Below are positions 16,947 through 26,160 of a stretch of DNA of 33,502 nt, one piece after another. Position numbers and translations under genes: made by a program. The DNA comes from Guillardia theta CCMP2712 (taxonomy: Eukaryota > Cryptophyceae > Pyrenomonadales > Geminigeraceae), in assembly GCF_000315625.1 (NCBI RefSeq), contig NW_005434665.1, positions 74,969-108,470 of the forward strand. Reading direction: 5' to 3'. Within the stretch, counting starts at the first letter, position 1. Each line of letters starts with the position of its first letter. The notes below the pieces were generated by a model. The model saw only the letters and a program-made list of their open reading frames with translations. It was not told the DNA's origin and did not search any database.

Positions 16947-17537
16947 TCAAAACCGTCTCCTGCATTCGCCCGCACATAACCTGGACAAGAAGTCTGGAGC
17001 CGTTGGTCCGTATTGATGTGCTGAGTACTGCTGCTCGCATCGTTCAACGCAGTCCGCGGCGAGGCAGATGTCGGCGCATGCTGTATACATGGCGTACGGG
17101 TTCCCCTGGTAGCTTTTTGCGCAATGCCAGCAGGCTGCATCTGCGCGCATGTCTACCTCGCCGTTGTCGTCCGACTCATCGTACATCTGAGTTGCCCGCG
17201 CCTCCCCCTCGGGGAGCTGAGACAAGAAAGTTCTGCGAAGCTGGTTCCTGCTCCTCCGCCTTGCTCCAGCTGGGTTGTAGGAGAAGTCGAGAACGTTGGG
17301 GCTTGTGACGACTGTGGGGTCGCCGAAGTAAGGCGTGGCGCCATGGCTCGTCTCCAGCGGCCAGTAACCGTCGATTGGAATGCCTGTGGTCCCACCAGGA
17401 TAGTTTCCATCGACAGGAAGAGATTTCGGCGGCATGTACAAAGAGATGGACAGTGACTTGGGAATGATAACCAAGATGAGAGCAGAGCACAACAAGGTAC
17501 AAGCCACTGCTGCTATAAGTTGATTTCGAGACCTCAT
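16947..17537 (-). CDS. Cys-rich single-pass membrane protein, 196 residues
   Basis: A single-exon frame starting MRSRNQL followed by a hydrophobic helix (residues about 7-30, AAVACTLLCSALILVIIPK), giving a signal anchor with a short basic cytosolic tail. The middle part is Pro/Gly-rich (PVDGNYPGGTTGIPIDGYWP) and then basic. The last 70 residues contain a Cys-rich domain with repeated C-x2-C and C-x3-C spacing (ACWHCAKS, ACADICLAADCVERCEQQ, LCAGECRRR), which suggests a disulfide-bonded luminal or extracellular module. I do not recognise a family. In-frame sequence continues upstream of this ATG only by non-ATG codons, so this start is preferred. Confidence 0.6.
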   Translation of the reverse strand: MRSRNQLIAAVACTLLCSALILVIIPKSLSISLYMPPKSLPVDGNYPGGTTGIPIDGYWPLETSHGATPYFGDPTVVTSPNVLDFSYNPAGARRRSRNQLRRTFLSQLPEGEARATQMYDESDDNGEVDMRADAACWHCAKSYQGNPYAMYTACADICLAADCVERCEQQYSAHQYGPTAPDFLSRLCAGECRRRF

Positions 17538-18585
17538 GCTGCTTTCGAATGCTCTTGAAAACACAGTAAACAACGAAAAGTATGTGATGCTCGAAGATGT
17601 TTCTCGCCTCAGGATCTTCCTGATAAATCAACCTGTATCTAAATCCGATCTCGATCTGTCACGTTGAACCTTCCTCTATCAGCAACTCTTCTTCTCTCCC
17701 CGTTCTCCTCTCCCTTCACCCTTGGCGGCTCTTCGCCATTACGGTGCGGACCAACTTTGTAAACTTCGATTGGCCACGGGATGATACTTTGAAAGTTCAC
17801 GTGAAAGTTTTAAAACGCAAAAGTTTGACTTTCTGTCGCGAAAGTTTCCAGGAACGTTCAAAGTTTGCCATACTCCAAAGTTTTAAAGTTTTGAGTTTGA
17901 ATTCAAAAGTTCCGTTGCAGGTGGAAATGGGGGGGTAGGAAGGGCCGAGGGAGACGCAGCGGCAGCAGGACAGGAGAGGGAGGGAGAGGAGGGAGAGAGC
18001 CGGTGAAGAGGAGGGAGAGAGGAGGGAGAGTGATGAGAGAGGAGGGACAGAGGAGAGCACAGAGAACAGAGGTGAGATGAAGTTAGGAATGAAGACATGG
18101 ATGTGAAGATAAAGCTCTGGACGATGGTGTGGAGGGTTGAAGCTTCCCTGAAGAGTAGATGAAAAATGTTGTATCAAAGAATTACTATTCAACACAGCAG
18201 GGATTCTCAATTGAGCATGGAGAGGCTTGACATTCAGAAAAACTCGTGCTTACCAGAGTACGAACTGAAGAAAGCGGTAGCAATTTATAGAAGAGGCAGC
18301 AAAGAATCAAGAATTTTGTCTGACCCGATGAAGAATTAACAACAGAACGACACAGAAAGGAGAGAGGAGAAAAGATGTTGCCTGAGATCGTGTTGAGTAG
18401 ATCAAGCATACGAAAGGAGACGAGACCGTTGAGATGCTCATTTGAGATGAGGTTCAATATGTGCACGTCTGCAACATTTGCACTCATCAATTAGATGATA
18501 GACTGTGAATTGAATGGATGGATGTTTGACCTCATTGTGCACAACACAATCAGTTCCGAAGATTACATCTGACATAAGGAGCAGG
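17538..18585. other. Intergenic with repeat and GA-rich tract
   Basis: Contains the AAAGTTT-cluster repeat (17725-17945), then a GAGAGGGAGG-type purine tract at 17955-18060. The rest, up to the Spc24 gene, shows no coding signal on either strand. Confidence 0.5.
17725..17945. repeat. AAAGTTT-cluster repeat, copy 2
   Basis: GGCGGCTCTTCGCCATTACGG is followed by about ten AAAGTTT/AAACTTT-type words in 150 bases (GAAAGTTCACGTGAAAGTTT is one pair around CACGTG). It ends in GTTCCGTTGCAG...GGGGGGTAGGAAGG. The end segment matches copy 1 at 15890-15920. Confidence 0.5.
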
Positions 18586-19188
18586 ATGGCGGAGATTGAT
18601 CCAAATCTTGAGAGCATACTCCCAGAAGTGCATGCTATCTTCAATGAGAAAGCGACCGAAAAAGACCTTGCCACTATCAAGAGGGTGAAGAAGATTGAAG
18701 CTGACACCCGCCAGATAGTGAAGAACCGCGAACTTGAGATCAAGGAGGTTGTGCTCGCTCTGCAACAGCGAGTTGAGAAGGAGGAGATTGCTGCAGATGA
18801 TGATCGGGAGCTTTCCGAGTCGGCAGAAGCGCTGAAAGTTCTAGAGAAACAACGAGATGAGCTCGAGTCGTTCATTGACGAGCTCTCTTCGAACAAGGAG
18901 AACACCAAAGTACAGATCCAGTCAATTCGTGAGGAGATTCAACAAGTTCAGCACAAGAAGCAGCACGTCGACAAGGACATGCAGGTTCAGTTGCCCCGCA
19001 ACAAGGGCCTCCTAGCGCTCTATAACAACATCAGCAACGTCAGGTGGGACTCGGAGTCCAAGAACTGGAAAGGGGTAGTTGTGCCGGCAGAGAATGAGCC
19101 AAGCCGTTCGATCCGATCGTTTGAATTCGACCCGATGACGATGACTGAGTTTGAACTCTGCAATGCTCTGTGGGATATGATCGAATAG
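18586..19188 (+). CDS. SPC24: Kinetochore protein Spc24 (Ndc80 complex)
   Basis: Predicted subunit of the Ndc80 complex, which couples kinetochores to microtubules and binds the inner kinetochore through the Spc24/Spc25 globular heads. The protein starts MAEIDPNLESILPEVHAIF, has a long Lys/Glu/Gln-rich coiled coil through about residue 130, then a compact C-terminal domain: LYNNISNVRWDSESKNWKGV, then IRSFEFDP and FELCNALWDMIE. That WD, KG, FxFD and LWxxI pattern is the Spc24 globular domain. The length of 200 residues is typical. An in-frame ATG at 18514 would add 24 residues that do not look like coiled coil, so I chose 18586. Single exon, unlike its intron-rich neighbours. Confidence 0.85.
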   Translation: MAEIDPNLESILPEVHAIFNEKATEKDLATIKRVKKIEADTRQIVKNRELEIKEVVLALQQRVEKEEIAADDDRELSESAEALKVLEKQRDELESFIDELSSNKENTKVQIQSIREEIQQVQHKKQHVDKDMQVQLPRNKGLLALYNNISNVRWDSESKNWKGVVVPAENEPSRSIRSFEFDPMTMTEFELCNALWDMIE

Positions 19189-19307
19189 AAGAAGACGAAG
19201 AAGCCTCCTCCTGTCTTGTCTGTATAGTTGCATTTTCCCACATTTTAAGGTCTTGTCTAACGCATAGCAGCAGCACAAGTCTGGTAAATACTTGTGCCTT
19301 TTACATT

Positions 19308-19313
19308 AATAAA
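19308..19313 (+). promoter_or_regulatory. Candidate AATAAA polyadenylation signal
   Basis: AATAAA about 120 bases after the Spc24 stop codon, in AT-richer sequence. This is a plausible 3' end signal; whether this organism uses the canonical hexamer is unknown. Confidence 0.3.
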
Positions 19314-19318
19314 ACTGA

Positions 19319-19840
19319 ATCTACACAAGTCAATTTGTCCTCAATCTTCCCAGTCATCACTGTGATGAAAGATGTTACAGCTGGGTTTGTCACATCTTCC
19401 AAAGCATTAAGACCTCGTATCACAATGCTTCGGCGACTTGACAGTTCCAGCTACGTGGAACTTCTTTCTGAGAGCTTTCTCAAGAAAATGTTTGGTGGAA
19501 GCTGATGAGCAGGTGCTCAACAATTGACTGCAAAACTTGAATGATGCCGACCTGAAGTATCTCCCTCAACATGCGTTGACTTGGGCTTGGCGATACTCCC
19601 TCCCGGTGTCCTGCGAAATTTTCAAGCTCAGGTTAATCCGAACAGCACCGATCAAAGAAACACCTTGGAATCCCTGTCGTTTTCAGTCTTCCGTTCATTT
19701 TTTCCTGTAGCTCGACCATGATGGGCTTTGACTTTCTTTTGCTCGTCACTTTTCGCTGCATCAGCAGTCAATGATGCATCAAGTCTGGTCTAATACTTCA
19801 GAGACTTCATCCACTGCTTTCGAGGCTGTTTCGTCATGCG
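19319..19840. other. Intergenic, no gene seen
   Basis: No recognisable protein motif and no exon pair in phase on either strand. An upstream exon of the uncertain gene at 19841 may lie here. Confidence 0.4.
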
Positions 19841-20458
19841 TTGTCAAATCTTCTGTCAAAGGAGGAGGAGGCGGCGGCGGAGGGGGAGGGGGAGGAGGCG
19901 GCGGTGCAGGCGCAATCCGATGTGTTCCAGCCTCTTGATTATCTGCCCATCGCACTTTTCGTTGAGGAGAACCCTCGCCCGAAGTTGTGTGTGCTGTCCT
20001 TTCTGTCAGATGCGAACAACAAGCAGGTGAGTATGAAGCTCGAGATTGTTTGATTGAAAGCTTACAAACCTTGATGAAGAATCGGTGACTCTGTCCAAAG
20101 TGTCAAACTTCAAAAGCAGAATGAGAATAAGCACTATGTACCATCTACACTGTACAACAGCTCTTCTTGGATTCTTGCATGACATCTCAACTCCTTGAAC
20201 AAGTCTGCCAATTTCTGCCCTGATTCGGACTGTCGAGAACCTAATTATGCATTGAAATCACAGGTTCTCCCCTTATTTCTCAAGCATGTGACAGGCGAAC
20301 TCACTGGACAAACTTGCATCTTCATCTTCGGCTGCTCACCAAAAAAATCAGAACGACTTAATACGCTGCATTCCAAACCTCCCCAGCTTCGTGCAGGAGA
20401 AATCGAGTCAGGCACTGACTGTGAAAGAAGACATGATGCACTGGACATATGGAACTGA
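19841..20458 (+). CDS. Uncertain two-exon gene fragment, unknown product
   Basis: An exon ending at 20026 (acidic EEEAAAEGEGEEAA stretch, then ENPRPKLCVLSFLSDANNKQ) is followed by a consensus GTGAGT donor. An exon starting at 20264 after a TGAAATCACAG acceptor begins VLPLFLKHVTGELTGQTCIF. Both are phase 0 across a 237-nt intron. No ATG is in frame in the first exon, so an upstream start exon would be needed. The end is also unclear: the frame stops at 20456-20458, but a further splice into 20430-20680 is possible. I do not recognise a family. Confidence 0.35.
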
Positions 20459-21289
20459 CGAAGTTACCTCCTGCAAGTCTTGCCAGAGCTCATTTCGTCG
20501 AGAAATGGCTCGTTGGATCCCTACAGACATACATGATCCAGTCACATGCATGGCCTGGATGATCAAAGCAGCTTCATATGACTCACTGTCGGAGAGCTGC
20601 TCCCTTACATTCCTGTACCCTGCCAATCTGTGCCCAAGACAGTCAACGAATTCCCAAGAGCAAGTGGAGCAGGGCTGAACCTCTCTCTGAGCTCGTCGTG
20701 ACAGCTCTCTTCGTTCTTGTGTCTTCCTTCCCTTGTCGACATGTTCACCGGAAGCTCTGCTAAGGCGCGGCGGGAAGCCATCGTCTGTCCCCGCCTTCCC
20801 TCCTTCAGGTCAAACTTTCGAAACTTTGAAACTTTTCTTTTCTTCCTACAGACCTGGACCTAGGAAGTAGTCCTAGGGGAGTAAAAGAAACCTTGCAGAA
20901 AGACAGCAATAATCACTGTGACGGATCAATTAACAAAACAATTGCTGCCCCCATCCGACTAGGCGCGTCACGTGGGACTCTGCCAGAACGGTCCGATACG
21001 ACGAGAGCATTGTTCCTGTGATACTACCCCTACTATCTCGCGGATTGCGAGGGGTACCTCCGATAGTTGCTACATGACAATCCTGAGTCACGAGCGAGAC
21101 ACTTGTATCTACAAGTTCCCAGCTTCGAGCTTCTTCTCTGACTGTCTTAAAGTTCCTCTTGTAGCCTCAACACTCATCGGTTGACGCAAACCAGAGGGTC
21201 AAACTCTTCTCTGACTGTCTTGTGGGCCGATTATACTCCACTCTCCTCTCCCCTCCCACCACATCTACTCCGGCGCTCTCAGCACCGCC
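20459..21289. other. Intergenic, repeat-bearing
   Basis: Open frames on both strands around 20400-20680 compete, and neither has a recognisable motif. An AAAGTTT-cluster repeat lies at 20765-20860. At 20960-21060 come GTCACGTGGGAC and ACTACCCCTAC/GAGGGGTACC phrases. GTTCCCAGCTTCGAG near 21116 recurs near 23361, marking the upstream edge of the duplicated units. Confidence 0.4.
20765..20860. repeat. AAAGTTT-cluster repeat, copy 3 (short)
   Basis: GGCGCGGCGGGAAGCCATCG, then AAACTTTCGAAACTTTGAAAC, then CTTCCTACAG. It is a shortened relative of the clusters at 15787 and 17725, with the CTTCCTAC end appearing as the complement of their GTAGGAAG. Confidence 0.4.
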
Positions 21290-21532
21290 ATGTCCCCACT
21301 CCTACGCTCAGATACCCTGCCTGATCTTCTCCCCTACGAATCCTCCGCTTGTCGCTTCGCTTCAGGAACCAGTTTCTCCTCCGCCTCCTCTGCCTCTGCC
21401 TCCTCCTCCAAGACCCTCCAGCTCGCCCGTCTCCGTGCCGCCATCGCCTACATCCAGCGCCTGCAACACCAGCATGGGGGCAGCATCGACGGGCTGCCGC
21501 TGCCCTGCGCGATCGCAACCGCGGAGGGATAG
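21290..21532 (+). CDS. Small HLH helix-2-like protein, copy 1 (80 residues)
   Basis: The frame starts at an ATG in GCCATGTCC context. The N-terminal half (MSPLLRSDTLPDLLPYESSA) is unique to this copy. The second half, from SASSSKTLQLARLRAAIA through YIQRLQHQHGGS to IATAEG, is identical in all three copies. The KTLQLARLRAAIAYIQRLQ segment matches the pattern of helix 2 of helix-loop-helix proteins (K..xLRxAIxYIxxLQ), but the basic region and helix 1 are not visible. It could be a dominant-negative-like microprotein, the last exon of a spliced gene, or chance. Function not assigned. Confidence 0.4.
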   Translation: MSPLLRSDTLPDLLPYESSACRFASGTSFSSASSASASSSKTLQLARLRAAIAYIQRLQHQHGGSIDGLPLPCAIATAEG

Positions 21533-21735
21533 ACAGACAGAGGGAGGGGGGGAGGGTCGAGCAAGCGAATGGCCGTGTACATTAGTAAATATCTACATCC
21601 CTGACAGCACCAAGCGGCTCAGACTCCTTGTGCGATCCTACAGCCAGAAGCATCTTGCTCCTCCAGCGAGCAGCAACTGAGAGTCCCTCGCCCCCGCCCC
21701 CGCGATGATCGCTGAACCGTCCTGCACCCACGCAA
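21390..21735. repeat. Duplicated unit, copy 1
   Basis: Shared with copy 3 from the Ser-rich coding segment through the 3' flank, ending in CCGTCCTGCACCCACGCA. The part before 21390 is not shared with copies 2 and 3. Downstream of 21735 the sequences diverge at once. Confidence 0.75.
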
Positions 21736-22178
21736 CTCGTCAGCACTTCTCGCACGTGAAGCCTGCGACGAGTCACAGAAGTGAAGTGAAGAGGGATGGA
21801 TGGGCCGCGGTCAGGGACGGGAGGTACTGGATGCTTGCAGATGCGTCACCTCAGTATCAGCTTACGACCAGGCAACCCAAGTCATGCCGGCGTAAGACCC
21901 GGAGCGGCAGGGGCAGGGTGCAGTCAGACGACCGAAGGAGGAGATGGGTCGGAGCTGATATGTGCGCATTTGCACTAGACCGTACGGGATCGTGACGGCA
22001 TCCGGACTAGACGAGGAGCCTACGAAGATCTTGTTTGATCTACTCTGCTTGACCAGGAGGATTGAGAGGCAACTCAGTAATCAACTCTGAACTAAGTTGC
22101 ATCGGATTCCCCAAGTTCTCGATTGGTCTGTCAACCTCCCCAAGTTTCTTTTTTGTAGTCACCGGCTTAAACTTCAAC
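21736..22178. other. Spacer between duplicated units
   Basis: No supported gene. Short open frames only; GATGGATGGG is echoed after copy 3 near 24050, a weak sign of further shared sequence. Confidence 0.4.
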
Positions 22179-22585
22179 GAATCGTGCTCCTCTACTTACT
22201 ACCTGACTTGCCTTACAGGACCCTCGTGACCGTGACCTCCTGTACCGTGACTCTCCGACTCCTCTTATACTCCCCACTTCTCTCCCTCTCCCCACGACCT
22301 CTACCAGCCTGCTCGCCGCCTCGCCATGTCCCCGCTCCCTGCCCTGCCCTTGGGCACTCTCCCTCCTCCCCGCTTCCCCTCCGCCTCTGCCTCCTCCTCC
22401 AAGACCCTCCAGCTCGCCCGTCTCCGTGCCGCCATCGCCTACATCCAGCGCCTGCAACACCAGCATGGGGGCAGCATCGACGGGCTGCCGCTGCCCTGCG
22501 CGATCGCAACTGCGGAGGGATAGACAGACAGAGAGGAGTGAGGGGGAGAGGGTCGAGCAAGCGAATGGCCGTGTACATTAGTAAA
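22179..22585. repeat. Duplicated unit, copy 2
   Basis: Nearly identical to copy 3 from GAATCGTGCTCCTCTACTTA through the small ORF to CATTAGTAAA, with a few substitutions and small indels. After 22585 it departs from both other copies. Confidence 0.8.
22326..22523 (+). CDS. Small HLH helix-2-like protein, copy 2 (65 residues)
   Basis: ATG in CGCCATGTCC context. The N-terminus MSPLPALPLGTLPPPRFP is Pro-rich, followed by the shared SASASSSKTLQLARLRAAI segment and the same C-terminus. It differs from copy 3 only at silent positions as far as I can see, which hints at protein-level constraint or very recent duplication. An upstream CTGACTTGCCTTACAG could be a splice acceptor in the 5' leader. Confidence 0.4.
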   Translation: MSPLPALPLGTLPPPRFPSASASSSKTLQLARLRAAIAYIQRLQHQHGGSIDGLPLPCAIATAEG

Positions 22586-23428
22586 CAAGACATGAACGAC
22601 TGCACAATTGTGGGAGATGAAGGAAAGCGAATAAAAATCTTGCCGAAAGGGGAAAATCCTCTCTTGATTTCTCTCAGTGCCTGCCTGAGCTGAACAGGAG
22701 AAGGAAAGCTGTTTACAGGAGCGTGCTGTTGTATGCACATCACAGAGATCAAGGACGCTACGAGCAGAGTAAGGACCAGAGAAGCCAAAGAATCAGATGA
22801 TAGAAGTCTCTAGATTTACTTGAGCCAAACTGCACACAAACCAAATGCACCACACTCGCTGCACATGTGTCCGCATGCAAGGGGATCGAAGAAAGGAGAC
22901 CCGACGCTGATGGCGCATCTGTTCAAATAGAAAGTATCCGTACAAGTATCAGTAACGTCCGGATCCTGGTGGATATGATAACCCTTGCCGTTCAACGACT
23001 CGTGCGCAGCCCATGTGCTGCCATCGATGGTTATCTAAATCTTTCAAGTCTGATGTGTTAATACATCGCCCTGTCCTCTAAAGCTCAGGAAGGAGCAAGA
23101 TATCGTCCAAGAATGTTATCAAACTTCCGGTTGAGTTGTGGCAATCAGTGGTTGTAATGTCAGAGTGTTAGCGAGTACTGATATGTTTGCAGCAGCAGGA
23201 GAGATGACCAAGACATGGGTAATGTCATGGATCATGAGCTTTCAACCAGCAAACTCTGACCTGAGTCGCACCCCCGACCTCCAATCCCTCCGCTGTCCTG
23301 CTTACCTGAAGATTTGTATCTTACGTGACTATCACGTGACCACAACGTGACTTCAAATGTTCCCAGCTTCGAGTCTGTTCTGCGACTGCATCTACAGGTA
23401 TTCCCCACTTTTCCACCCTTTCCTAAAA
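22586..23428. other. Spacer between duplicated units
   Basis: No supported gene. Near 23361 GTTCCCAGCTTCGAG matches the leader of copy 1. A GTATTC donor-like site at 23399 and the TTACAG at 23469 could bound a 71-nt intron in the leader of copy 3. Confidence 0.35.
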
Positions 23429-23968
23429 GAATCGTGCTCCTCTACTTACTACCTGACTTGCCTTACAGGACCCTCGTGACCGTGACCTCCTGTACCGTGA
23501 CTCTCCGACTCCTCTTATACTCCCCACTTCTCTCCCTCTCCCCACGACCTCACCAGCCTGCTCGCCGCCTCGCCATGTCCCCACTCCCTGCCCTGCCCTT
23601 GGGCACTCTCCCTCCTCCCCGCTTCCCCTCCGCCTCTGCCTCCTCCTCCAAGACCCTCCAGCTCGCCCGTCTCCGTGCCGCCATCGCCTACATCCAGCGC
23701 CTGCAACACCAGCATGGGGGCAGCATTGACGGGCTGCCGCTGCCCTGCGCGATCGCAACCGCGGAGGGATAGACAGACAGAGGGAGGGGGGGAGGGTCGA
23801 GCAAGCGAATGGCCGTGTACATTAGTAAATATCTACATCCCTGACAGCACCAAGCGGCTCAGACTCCTTGTGCGATCCTACAGCCAGAAGCATCTTGCTC
23901 CTCCAGCGAGCAGCAACTGAGAGTCCCCCGCCCCCGCGATGATCGCTGAACCGTCCTGCACCCACGCA
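23429..23968. repeat. Duplicated unit, copy 3 (mosaic of copies 1 and 2)
   Basis: The 5' part matches copy 2 and the 3' part (ATCTACATCCCTGACAGCAC through CACCCACGCA) matches copy 1. The switch falls within or after the shared coding segment. This pattern suggests unequal crossing-over or gene conversion in a tandem array. Confidence 0.75.
23575..23772 (+). CDS. Small HLH helix-2-like protein, copy 3 (65 residues)
   Basis: Same product as the copy at 22326: Pro-rich start MSPLPALPLGT, Ser-rich linker, then the RLRAAIAYIQRLQHQ helix and the IDGLPLPCAIATAEG tail. The frame is open upstream of this ATG for over 200 bases, but that extension is not conserved with copy 1. Confidence 0.4.
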   Translation: MSPLPALPLGTLPPPRFPSASASSSKTLQLARLRAAIAYIQRLQHQHGGSIDGLPLPCAIATAEG

Positions 23969-25224
23969 CTTCGAGTCGTGACTGGCTCGTCAAGGCAAGT
24001 TGGGCTGCGATTCTCTGCTGCCAGTGTGATCAGCCTGAGGCTGCGAGGGATGGATGGGATGATCGGACATCTGAGTCTTCAAGCCTGGCAGTGCTACCGT
24101 AATCATAGTAGTAATGCCGGGGCCCGGCCATCTTCGGCTCCGTCGGACCGAGCGGCCCGGGTTGGAACTCACTGAGTTCACTGAGTCAACGGTCACAAGT
24201 CGCACGCCGGTACACTGGTGTCACCGTGGTGGCACCCCGGCGGTGACCCGGCGTGAGTCAGTCCGAGCCGGGCCTTCAATCAGGCTCTCTCTCTAGCCGC
24301 AAGTTGTTTAGGCCTCTCATCTCAGCCTCAATTTGTTTGATTGATCTTCGAATAGGAAAAACAAGCCTTCCCCAGCCAGATTGGTCGGTCGAATATCTGA
24401 CTCGAACTGTGGAAACACACTGGAGCTTATTCGATTCATATTTTCTTGCCATGATCTTTGAGTAGGATCAAATGGAACTACCAGGAGATCTGGCGGAAGT
24501 TTCATGTCATGGAGCTAGGCTGTGGCATGCATAACTGAAGCTACTTCTGGATCGGCGAACAAGGTACAACTGCACAACATCTTCAAATGCCTTGAAACGG
24601 ATGTTCCAATCTCGCGGCAGCAATCCGACTCTCTGGTCACAAGTTCTTTACGGTTCAAAATTTATCTTTTGGTCTTCAAATTTGAATGGTTATTGCCTGC
24701 TCAGCATAACTGTAAACTTGACGCAGACAGTCTTGTCGTATCTCGACTTGGAACTCTGCTGACATTCTCTTGTTTGATTGACTTTCTGACGTCCGATGTA
24801 ACGTACTATTTCAGAAACTCGGGGGGAGGATGGAACGTATGCCAGCCGTGCCAGTCAGATAGCGCCGAGTTAACAAAAACTCTCCTGTAAACCAAGATGA
24901 CTTACGTGGCGAGGGCCGGCCGATGTAGCTTGTCACGTGGGACGAAGAGGGGGCCCTTTCCTAGTAGCCGTTTTGCCAAGGTCCTCTCATGTCTGGATGC
25001 TTGGGTTTCACATCCTGGCATACAGTCTATCTCTCCCAGTGATGTGCTCCTCAATTCCTTACAACTGAGGTCTATGGCAACGGTGATATCTCAGTGCGTG
25101 ACTTTTGGACTAGTACAAGTCTAACAAACTTGTGCTCCGTCGGCCAGTGTCAGGGTCAAGCCTCCTCGACTCTCCTGATTGTCCTCGTACTCACTCAACC
25201 GTGCTTTTTCCTGAACTTCACTTT
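23969..25224. other. Intergenic with GC-rich island at 24115-24275
   Basis: A GC-rich island (24115-24275) holds AACTCACTGAGTTCACTGAG, the phrase shared with the island at 530-890. Open frames at 24317-24505 (-) and 24522-24890 (+) have no recognisable motif. GTCACGTGGGAC near 24930 repeats the phrase at 20968. Confidence 0.4.
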
Positions 25225-25470
25225 GAGTAAAGATTGGCACTGAGCCTGTCGGTGAGTCGAATCCGCCGAACTTCGGAATTTCCTCGGCCCCCGGATCTGG
25301 CAACCCGGTATCATCGGGTCCGCACGGTCTCGCCGGGCCGGGCCCGGGGATGATCCGGCCCGGCCCCAGTGTCAGGTGACCGTCGGACAAGCGGCCGCCC
25401 GCCGCGCTACTACCGAGGCTACCGTGTGACTAGCCTAACTTAAGTTAATCCGGGGCCGCCGGAGCCTGGG
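25225..25470. repeat. GC-rich island next to the left arm of the inverted repeat
   Basis: CGGGCCGGGCCCGGGG words, preceded by ACTTTGAGTAAA and GTCGGTGAGTC. It belongs to the same family as the islands at 530 and 24115. It reaches nearly to the start of the inverted repeat. Confidence 0.45.
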
Positions 25471-25582
25471 CTACGGACGGGCGGACGCAAAAAGAGGCAG
25501 TGATCCGATACCGCACGGTACGGTACTCGGAGGCGCGGCCGGGTCAGCCGGAGGGCGGAAGTCACTAAGCCTTGCCAGCAAT

Positions 25583-25587
25583 AAAAA
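25583..25587 (-). terminator. Pol III T-run terminator of the left tRNA copy
   Basis: Five Ts on the complement strand, 43 bases past the tRNA 3' end. The equivalent run follows the right copy at 27453-27457. Confidence 0.5.
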
Positions 25588-25630
25588 GAGTTGTCCAACC
25601 TCGGAGCCAGACGGCCCCTCAGCCAGCCGG

Positions 25631-25702
25631 TAGCGAAGGTTGGTTTCGATCCAACGACCTCGAGGTTATGAGCCTCGCACGCTCCCACTGCGCCACTTCG
25701 CT
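25631..25702 (-). tRNA. Initiator tRNA-Met (CAT), left copy
   Basis: 72 nt. Perfect 7-bp acceptor stem AGCGAAG/CTTCGCT with the A1:U72 pair typical of eukaryotic initiators. Anticodon arm CGAGG-CTCATAA-CCTCG with U33. T-arm TTGGATCGAAACCAA with A54 and A60, the initiator signature, in place of TTC. Internal A box GTGGCGCAGTGG and B box GGATCGAAACC serve Pol III. No intron and no encoded CCA. Transcribed outward from the inverted repeat. Confidence 0.95.
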
Positions 25703-26160
25703 GGAGGTTACACCCCATCCTACATTATATGACCCCCCTCTTCCCCTCCCCTCCTCCCTTCCCCCTGCTCCTCCCAGTACTCCTACCCAGCGTCGCTCCA
25801 CCCTTGTTACTTCCCTCCCATCCTGAGCTCCACCGATCATACACATCTCATCTACTTGCTCTTTGTCTGGGCATCCTTCAACCTCTCACCCATCGGCTCC
25901 CTTCACACCTGCTCAATCGCTTCTTCCTCGGGTATTGCTCCCTTCCTAATCTAAGCCTTCCGCGGAACCATGGCTTTGAACTCTCAGCCAAAGGATGATT
26001 GTGTATCATTACGCTGCTGTTCGGTTTTGAAAAAGATCTCATGATTTGATTTCATCGATGTCCTCAGCGCTCACGACTCATACCTATCCCACGATTCGAA
26101 TGCAGTCTTTTACCTCTTGTTTGATCACAATTGTGTACAGAAGTGAACAGGGAAAAGATC

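Larger units (their letters stand above)
25520..26160 (+). repeat. Inverted repeat, left arm (641 bp)
   Basis: The reverse complement of 26880-27520 with the same length and no difference in the stretches I compared. It contains an initiator tRNA-Met gene, a pyrimidine-rich segment (25730-25830) and a unique-looking remainder. Weaker similarity continues outward to about 25488, where CGCAAAAAGAGGCAGTGATC matches, inverted, a broken version at 27572-27604. The right side carries an extra GC-rich insert there. Confidence 0.9.

Noticed and set aside
24317-24890. Frames at 24317-24505 (-) and 24522-24890 (+)
   Set aside because: Plausible amino-acid composition, but no motif, no splice context and no repeat in related units. 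Not enough to call.
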